A stretch of DNA of 64,000 bases. Source: Aquatica leii (taxonomy: Eukaryota > Arthropoda > Insecta > Coleoptera > Lampyridae). Shown here piece by piece: positions 57,501 to 64,000 of this stretch. The stretch covers positions 12,947,123-13,011,122 of the forward strand of contig CM069435.1 of NCBI GenBank assembly GCA_035610365.1. Reading direction: 5' to 3'. The translations under genes were made by a program, and so were the position numbers. The notes under the pieces are model-generated. The model was given only the letters and a program-made list of their open reading frames with translations. It made no database searches and was not told the DNA's origin. Each line of letters starts with the position of its first letter. Positions within the stretch are counted from its first letter, which is position 1.

Positions 57501-58254
57501 CGATCAAAGTGGAACTTTCAAAAGGCAAACTGAGCAAAATTTTCTGAACAACTAGACATCTTGAGTTGGATTCCCCTTACTAGTGAAAACTACAAGAGGT
57601 TTGTCGGGGTAGTAATAAGCTCTGCTAAAACAGCTATCCCTAGGGGCTATCGCAGCGAATACATACTAGGCTGGAACCAGAAATGCGGGGATCTGTATGC
57701 GGAGTTCTTGGAGAGCAGAAAGCGTGAAATTGCCGACAAACTATTGCATGATTTGGAGATATCAAGACTGTCGAAAGCCTTGACTTTTAATAATCTAGTT
57801 GACATGCTTGGTTTCTGCTGCGCAAACTTGGTGGAACCAACCCATCTGATCGAAGAGTCGGAGAAGTTCCACCCAATATTGTTGGATCACATATAGTTTT
57901 TATCATCTAGAGGTCTTTGAGATCTACCACATACAACCAAAGTGAAAATGGAATTGAGTGATCTGAGGAAGAAAGGCGCAATAGGTTCAGATGAGATTAA
58001 GCTGGGTAAAGCACCGGGCTTTCACGGTATACATCCCGAATTTCTCATACTCAGTGGTGCCTATGCAGGGCAGTGGATTGCAAGGTTTTTCACGAATATC
58101 CTCCAAGGCAACATTTCGTCATCCCTTAAACGAATTAAGATCATCCTTGTCCTCACACCTACCAAAACAAATGATAAGCCTGAAAACTACCACTCTATCT
58201 CTCTACTTAGCATGGTCTACAAGTTACTAAAAAGATTGATACTCAATAGAACTA
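57501..58254 (+). pseudogene. Nested non-LTR element: linker and RT N-terminal half
   Basis: Linker SKWNFQKANWAKFSEQLD, then LSWIPLTSENYKRFVGVVIS, AIPRGYRSEYILGWNQKC and FLESRKREIADKLLHDLE. RT fingers at 57942 onward: KLGKAPGFHGIHPEFLILSG, RIKIILVLTPTKTNDKPENY and SLLSMVYKLLKRLILNRT. The frame is then interrupted at 58254 by the solo LTR and resumes at 59692 as SQAILANISVKQSGF. Confidence 0.86.
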
Positions 58255-59687
58255 TGTTACAAGCTGTATGTCTTACGAACCTTGCACGGGCAACTCACAC
58301 AATCGGAGGTAGGGGAGGTTCACAGGAAATATGTTTAAGGGCGCCAGATCTGATCCAAGATAACACTTCTGCCTCGATCACGACAGACGATCCAAACTTG
58401 TAACTCAATTTGAGGTTTGTTATCCTTATTACTGTGATTTTCGAGTAGCCAAAATTAGTTAATAGATAACGATAATCACAGGAGAAAGAAAAATAACAAG
58501 AGAGATTAACAATGATAATCACTTTAATGTACTAACGTTGGATACTAATAAGAATATATGAAATTTCTTCACCTGTCGATGCTCGAATGGTTTCCACGTA
58601 GAATTAACAAATATCCCAGTTTTACTTTAGTAGCGCAGTAAATTGACAACTATACGCTAAATGCGCAATCCTTAAATACTAGAATGACTAACAATTTTTA
58701 TTAACAAGCAGAGAAAACTTTGATGTCGTAATACATAAGATTTACTAGATTATATCGAAGTTCTCATGCATGAATGCTCGCAGTATCGGCAACACACACT
58801 ACACATTGAAATTATGTCGAAATGGACAGCACCGAAAGTCTCAGAATAAATATGTTTTTCCCTCACAGCATGCGATACAGTTACGTAAATGATTAAGATT
58901 ACCTTACTGGTATATAAGTGATAACGTAATTACGGTCGTTAACATTAATTACAATTCTGTGAGTAACTTTCGTGATCACGATATAAAAGTTAAACAGATA
59001 ACTCACCCCAAAATCCAGTTCTTACTTTCGCGGAGAAAACGTTTTCCCGCTAGCGGCCTGTAATAAATAGTGAAAAACAAATCGGATCACACACTAACTC
59101 ACACAGAACAAGAAGCTAAAAAAAATAGTATTAATAAATCATTAAATGTTACATAAAAACCCGTTGTATCGTGTACTGTAGGGAACAATTTAGCACAGGT
59201 GGCTGATAACACAATCGACTAGTATACATGCAGTAACATCTCCCACGGTAAGGCTTGTCGAGACCCCGTTTTCGTGGCGGAGAAAACGCCTTCCAAAAGC
59301 GTACGTGTTCGGTAACGGTATTCCTTAATAATAATTAATTTTCATCATTTCTTTATTGAAACGTACATGTGCTCGAAGCGGGTGGAAAACGGCTATTAAA
59401 TTAAGAAGGAATTACAAACGAATTTTAATAAAACGACGGCAATGATCTTACCCTGTGACGACTCAAATATTTTATGAACGTAATGTAATTACAATTTGAT
59501 TCTCATTCTTACGGATGGCACTTGCAAAATTACTTAAGATGTCCAGACTATTTTAGGAAATTGACAGCTTCACGATTTTGTCGTAAAATGACAGTCACGA
59601 GAAAAGATCGGTAGAGGCCGTCAAAACCGGAATCTAATTTCAATTCAATATACAGGGTCTTTCGTAATGAAAATTTCGTACGTAACA
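58255..59687. mobile_element. Solo LTR in the nested non-LTR RT
   Basis: Begins TGTTAC and ends GTAACA, flanked by perfect 4-bp duplications ACTA (58251-58254 and 59688-59691). Joining the flanks with one duplication restores a continuous RT frame, NRTSQAILANISVKQSGF. The 1433 bp are AT-rich with no ORF. Ends and duplication size fit a Gypsy-type LTR left after recombination. Confidence 0.88.
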
Positions 59688-59691
59688 ACTA

Positions 59692-60480
59692 GCCAGGCAA
59701 TACTCGCAAATATCTCTGTTAAGCAGTCGGGTTTCGGACCCCAAAGAAGATGCACAGATCAAGTCTTGTCTCTTACAACATACATAAAAGAGTAATCAAC
59801 CTCGTTGATAACATATTCTCAAATAGAACTGTTCAAGTTATAATGGGAAATACAAGGAGTAAACAAATAAAGCTGAACAACGGACACTCACAAAAACTGG
59901 ATCACGTAAATTTGGCTATGCTGACGATTGCACCTTAGCAACAGACCAAAATAATATAGATACCGCCAAGATAACTCTGACAAATGACCTAACAACCCTT
60001 AGTAAATACTTCAAGAAATGGAGACTTGAACCTAGTGCTACAAAAACAGAGGTGTCGTCTTTTCACCTAAATAACAGGATGGCAAACCGGGAGTTGCGAG
60101 TGTGTCTTCATGTTAAGCTACTCAAATACAACAGTCACCCAAAATATCTGGAAGTTACCTTGGATAGAACTAAGAATACGAAATAATATCCTCCAAAAGC
60201 TTTGTGGAACCACTTGGAGACACTCTGCACCTACTGTGAGAGTATCTGCACTTGGCTTGGCTTATTCGTTGGCGGAGTACTGTGCACCTGCTCAATAGCA
60301 AACACAGTCATTTGGTAGACACTTACCTTAACCAAACCATGCGTATAATAACAGAGACAATCAGAGCTACTTCAGTAATATGGCTGCCTATGCTTAGCCA
60401 TATAGTTCCACCAAATCTCTGCACTCCCTACTCAGAAAATACAAAAAAATTCAAACAATCCTCAACTCTCAATCCATACA
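59692..60480 (+). pseudogene. Nested non-LTR element: RT C-terminal half
   Basis: It resumes with KQSGFGPQRRCTDQVLSLTT, the block expected straight after the 58.2-kb segment. A deletion removes the palm's first aspartate; near 59905-59945 the frame shows FGYADDCTLATDQNNID with the YADD box, then TLSKYFKKWRLEPSATKTEV. The thumb is HPKYLEVTLDRT (KYLGVTLDRT in relatives). The end at 60480 reads LSIHTDVPD and the frame continues at 61843 after the PLE. Confidence 0.84.
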
Positions 60481-60818
60481 GATGTTCCTGATGTAATAGC
60501 GAAGGCTTCCACGGCCGGAATCTATACTAACATTAGAATGTCTTACGGGTTTGGACCGTGTCATAGTTGTAACCAAAGCTGCCAACGTTTCGCCCACTTT
60601 CGTAAGAGGCTTCATCAGGGCGTGAGATAAATCGCAAAACTCAAACAAGCAATCGAAATCTAACTAAAAACTTTTCAAAAGTTAGGTTATCCACTTGTAA
60701 AACAAGCCATAACCTAAACTATGAAAAGGTAAGAAAGAAAACGATAACCTGATAACCACTACCGAGTTAGGTAATCAACTTGTGAACCAAGCCAGATTCT
60801 AAACTCCGTAGAAGTGAC

Positions 60819-61232
60819 TTAAGAAGAAATAGTTTCCGTATTTAAAGGAAAAGGATCGTCACGTATGATTAAGGTCGACCCTGATTGGGTTACGGTTGCT
60901 TGGGGGCGTGGTTTTGATAAATGACTAATAACCGGGAACCAAAGAGGGGATAGTTCGAAACCATGATCGCGATTGAAGTTATTGGGGTGTTTGATGATTT
61001 CTATGCTTTCTCGGAATTTCCTCTTGAAAAAGAATGGAGATTTGGCAATCAACGAAACATTATCAAAATCTATCTTGTGACCTGTAGTAAAATGATGTTC
61101 AGCGACCGCAGACTTGGAAGTATACCTTTTGTTTATACAACGATCATGTTCTGAAATGCGAGTAATGACGGAACGACCGGTTTCACCAATGTAGACTAAA
61201 CCACAAGAACAGGGAATTTGAAATACACCTTG
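60819..61232 (-). pseudogene. PLE-3 left arm, GIY-YIG end
   Basis: On the minus strand, from 61232: GVFQIPCSCGLVYIGETGRS (complete GIY-YIG start), ITRISEHDRCINKRYTSKSA, then HHFTTGHKIDFDNVSLIAKS, and FKRKFRESIEIIKHPNNFNR to a normal end ETISS. It appears undamaged over this length, so this is the best-preserved nuclease domain of the family here, but it lacks the RT. Confidence 0.9.
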
Positions 61233-61234
61233 AG

Positions 61235-61516
61235 ATGAAAGTGTCTACTACAGGTCACAAGATAGATTTTGATAATGTTTCGTTGATTGCCAAATCTCCA
61301 TTCTTTTTCAACAGGAAATTCCGAGAAAGCATAGAAATCATCAAACACCCCAATAACTTCAATCGCGATCATGGTTTCGAACTATCCCCTCTTTGGTTCC
61401 CGGTTATTAGTCATTTATCAAAACCACGCCCCTTAGCAACCGTAACCCAACCAGGGTCGAGCTTAATCATACGTGACGATCCTTTTCCTTTAAATACGGA
61501 GACTATTTCTTCTTAA
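61235..61516 (+). pseudogene. PLE-3 right arm, GIY-YIG C-terminal end
   Basis: Open frame starting in the second half of the nuclease: TTGHKIDFDNVSLIAKSPFF, RKFRESIEIIKHPNNFNRDH, GFELSPLWFPVISHLSKPRP and end ETISS. It is nearly identical to the left arm, indicating both derive from one template at about the same time. The methionine at its start is chance. Confidence 0.9.
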
Positions 61517-61740
61517 GTCACTTCTACGGAGTTTAGAATCTGGCTTGGTTCACAAGTTGATTACCTAACTCGGTAGTGGTTCTTTGTTAGATTTTCGTTT
61601 GCTTTTTCAGGTTATCGTTTTCTTTCTTACCTTTTCATAGTTTAGGTTATGACTTGTTTTACAAGTGGATAACCTAACTTTTGAGAAGTTCTTAGTTAGA
61701 TTTCGATTGCTTGTTTGAGTTTTGCGATTTATCTCACGCC

Positions 61741-61800
61741 CTGATGAAGCCCCTTACGAAAGTGGGCGAAACGTTGGCAGCTTCGGTTGCAACTATGACA
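61741..61800 (+). ncRNA. Hammerhead-like motif in PLE-3 terminal region
   Basis: CTGATGA at 61741-61747, GCCC (61749-61752) paired with GGGC (61764-61767), then GAAA (61768-61771), then a hairpin around TTCG (GTTGGCAGC/GTTGCAAC). This is the order of a hammerhead ribozyme core. One extra A precedes stem II and I could not assign the cleavage triplet. Its inverted copy is at about 60590-60618. Confidence 0.5.
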
Positions 61801-61842
61801 CGATCCAAACCCGGAAGACATTCTAATGTTGATGTTCCTGAT

Positions 61843-62165
61843 ATCTATAGAAACCAATCTAGGCACCCCGCAATGAGGACTGTGCAAAAGCAAATAAAAA
61901 GGTTGCTCCAAGCTATCGCGACATGTCATGCATATCCATCTCACCTAAAGGATTTGACTGCTATCGCAAAATCTGGTCTACGCTCAACCGAATAAGAACC
62001 AATTGTGGAAGACGTGGGGTAAACTTACTTTTGCCGCCTGCGACTGTAGAATTGAAAGACAAACTGTAAAACACATTGTGCAAGATTGTCTACTAAGGGC
62101 TTACAAAGGCAACCCACAGGATTTCCTATTAGCAACCTAAGAGTCAATTGAATACATTTCTAACC
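61843..62165 (+). pseudogene. Nested non-LTR element: C-terminal zinc tail
   Basis: 61831-61995 reads RHPAMRTVQKQIKRLLQAIA and TAIAKSGLRSTE, then after a stop LNRIRTNCGRRGVNLLLPPA and ERQTVKHIVQDCLLRAYKGN. The last resembles the terminal CCHC motif but the first cysteines have been lost. SIEYISNLDINL precedes the stop. It follows the right-hand 12-bp duplication of the PLE. Confidence 0.78.
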
Positions 62166-62248
62166 TAGACATTAATTTGTGACAGATCTGTTTACCTATA
62201 ATTGATTGTACTGTGATGTTCAAGCCATACGCTAAATAAAATAAATAA

Positions 62249-63770
62249 CTTGAAAACGATCAGCATTTAGGCATGACAATGACAGAAGCAGCTCTAATGT
62301 ATCTTTCGCCACAAATTCGCACGCTGTTTACAATTATTTTAAGGACTTGCGCGCCTTCTGATCAAAAAAGTATTTGGAAAAAGTACAAAGAAATTATTAG
62401 TGACGATAAACTAAGACAAGCACGTAGAACGAATCCGAATGTGAAATTTTCAATGAAGCACTCATTTTACTTGAGGATAGATGTATTTTGATCAACAACA
62501 AGATTCTTTGCTAGCTTGAACTATCTGCACCGACACGTGATTGAAACAATGTTTACGACAGAGATTTGGTACGTGAACGGTAATATAATTTTGATGAATT
62601 GCGTCATTTTGTCGATGCTTAGAAACAACTGTTGACTGCTGATCAAAAATTGTTTTAGAAAAAGTTATGCAACACGTAGCAAACGAAAGTGGTAGATCTA
62701 TTTTCCTTCATGCACCTGTAGGCACTAGAAAAACATTTTTGCTCAATTTGATACTTGCTGAAATTTGATCGAAAAATTAAATTGCACTAGCTGAAATCGC
62801 ATCAACATTACTCGACGGTGGGCGTACAGCGCATTCAGCTCTTCATCTTCAATTAAATGTAAACCATACCAAAACACCGGTAAAAATTTTGGCATGGCTG
62901 CGCTATTAAAAAGAATTTCACTTATTGTATGGGATGAATGCACTATGACTCATAAGAAATCTCTTCAAGCTTTTGACAGTACTCTCAAAGATTTTAGAGA
63001 AAATAACCGACCGAGAAGTGGAGTAATATTGCTTCTTGCTAGTGATTTTCGACAGACTTTGCCAGTGATTCGAAGATTAACACCAGCCGATGAACTAAAT
63101 GCATGTTTGAAAACGTCATATCTTTGGAGACATGTAGAGAAACTTACATTATCTTCTTTAAGATGCTGCTGCACAAATATTCGCCAAGCAGCTGCTGGAT
63201 ATGGGCGATGGAAAACTTCCCATTGAAACTTTTGCCAAATGCAGTTATCAATTCAAAATGTTGTGCAGAAAGTTTTTCCTAATATTACAAACAATTTTAA
63301 AAATCATGATTGACTTTGTAAACGAGCAATTTTGGCTCCAAAAAATGATGATGTCAACAAAATAAACAATCAAATTCAATTGAAGCTACTTGGTGAAGTT
63401 GTCAAGCACAAACCAATTGCCGCAGATATAGATGAGGAACAAGATGTCAACTATCTAATAGAGTTCTTTGGAACCATCTGGAATGCCACTACACATCTTA
63501 ACCTTAAAAGCCAGTTCACCGTTGATGCTCATTCGCAACTTAGATGTGCTGATACCACAAATTCCAATGATTTCAACCGATTGGTCCTTCGATTTTAAGC
63601 GATTACAGTTGCCAGTGTGTCGCATGACCAATTATATGTTGCTTACTCCAGAGTTGGAACGCCGAAAAAACTTTATGTTTACACATCTACCGAAAAAACT
63701 CAAAATATTGTTAAAAAAGTTAATAAACAATATTTCTATAATTCATTTTTCTCCTTGTGTTCCTAATTAG
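62249..63770 (+). pseudogene. Helitron Pif1-like helicase
   Basis: ENDQHLGMTMTEAALMYLSP and QIRTLFTIILRTCAPSD resume the Helitron protein. Helicase motifs follow: VGTRKTFLLNLIL (Walker A, GTGKT changed to GTRKT, about 62720), DGGRTAHSALHLQL, IVWDECTMTHK (Walker B), LLLASDFRQTLPVI (motif III), a LAPKNDDVNKINNQIQ region, and near 63615-63660 HDQLYVAYSRVGTPKKLYVY (motif VI). Frames change often (about 62490, 62770, 63230, 63590). The helicase would unwind DNA in rolling-circle transposition. Confidence 0.88.
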
Positions 63771-63939
63771 TAAATTTGTTTTAATCCCAATAGGAGCTTG
63801 TGCTGGTGGGCAATGAATTATTTGGTTTGGATTTTATTTGTTATGGCGTCGTTTCGCAGACTGAACGTGTCTGCTTCCTCGGACTTTTAATTATTCTGAC
63901 CAATAATTACATTAACTTAAAAACTACGACTTTCACATT

Positions 63940-63967
63940 TGACCAAATTGACCCGGGTATCCGCTAG
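63940..63967 (+). repeat. Helitron 3' terminus
   Basis: Ends CTAG at 63964-63967 before a T. ACCCGGGT (63950-63957) just upstream is self-complementary and could be part of the terminal hairpin. Confidence 0.7.
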
Positions 63968-64000
63968 TATAAGATATTGAAACGTTCTCAAATTTAAGAG

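Larger units (their letters stand above)
60493..61830. mobile_element. Head-to-head Penelope-like insertion (PLE-3)
   Basis: Flanked by a perfect 12-bp duplication GATGTTCCTGAT (60481-60492 and 61831-61842). The left arm (about 60493-61232) is a minus-strand PLE 3' part; the right arm (about 61233-61830) is the same region on the plus strand. Terminal segments form an inverted repeat of about 300 bp. Same family as PLE-1. Confidence 0.9.
56696..62248 (+). mobile_element. Non-LTR retrotransposon (jockey-like annotation group) nested in Helitron
   Basis: Endonuclease, RT and zinc-tail remnants are on the plus strand. Two later insertions lie within it (58255-59687 and 60493-61830). Without them it is about 2.8 kb, so the endonuclease and parts of the RT are deleted. 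The right end, CTAAATAAAATAAATAA, just before the Helitron resumes, fits a short A-rich tail. Confidence 0.82.
55641..63967 (+). mobile_element. Helitron, interrupted by a non-LTR element
   Basis: N-terminal repeats, Rep region, Pif1-type helicase and a CTAG 3' terminus occur in order on the plus strand. The element is split at 56695/62249 by a non-LTR insertion flanked by CTCAAAAACG and CTTGAAAACG, an aged duplication. The last bases CCGCTAG at 63961-63967 followed by T match the Helitron CTRR/T rule. The 5' TC end was not found. Confidence 0.88.

Noticed and set aside
63975..64000. ATATTGAAACGTTC at the window end also occurs near the Gypsy-1 LTR (about 4560)
   Set aside because: A 14-base match is expected by chance in a window of this size, and flanks do not agree.

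Overview
The window is AT-rich animal DNA, most likely from an insect (inference from the transposon families: Penelope-like elements with GIY-YIG ends, Jockey, R1-like and LOA/I-like non-LTR elements, CsRN1-like Gypsy, insect-type Helitron, pogo-like DNA transposons with long TIRs). I see no host protein-coding gene, no rRNA or tRNA gene, and nothing bacterial. Nearly every ORF that can be recognised is a broken transposon gene, so the window reads as intergenic or heterochromatin-like transposon accumulation.

Layout. 1-4571: a Gypsy element on the minus strand (integrase cut by the window edge, RNase H, RT, protease, gag, 5' LTR region). 4572-6075: I-like non-LTR 3' end (minus). 6120-7380: pogo-like transposase remnant (+). 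7660-11076: an older copy of the first Gypsy family (minus). 11080-12480: two Penelope-like (PLE) pieces in opposite orientation. 12585-13170: second copy of the 6.1 kb pogo family (minus). 13190-14290: R1-like piece. 14400-19430: Jockey-like element (minus), its ORF1 split by a 1.77-kb insertion (16768-18539). 19539-22157: pogo-like element with perfect 17-bp TIRs. 23281-30185: PLE containing a hAT relic (23701-27660) that itself contains a 2.8-kb pogo-like element (24652-27454); the PLE ends in a four-unit, 483-bp tandem array. 30186-30962: hAT 3' half. 31176-33170 and 37190-41058: two copies of one LOA/I-like non-LTR family. 33700-35240: head-to-head PLE. 36250-37175: RTE-like RT remnant. 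41691-41915: PIF/Harbinger scrap. 41971-44204: fourth pogo-like transposase, with a C-terminal PHD-like finger. 45975-48180: Gypsy pol with a hAT MITE. 48240-52080: purine-rich L1-like element. 52090-52762: Gypsy 3' end with LTR. 55653-63967: Helitron, split by a non-LTR element (56696-62248) that itself carries a solo LTR (58255-59687) and a head-to-head PLE (60493-61830).

The genes do not form a pathway. Their relationship is chronological: nesting, target-site duplications and reading frames that close up when an insertion is ignored give the order of arrival. The best-supported layers are Helitron, then non-LTR, then solo LTR and PLE; and PLE, then hAT, then pogo. The least ordinary items are a shared, unrecognised C-terminal domain in two pogo-like elements, a hammerhead-like motif and an ABAB tandem array in the PLE ends, and repeated head-to-head PLE arrangements.
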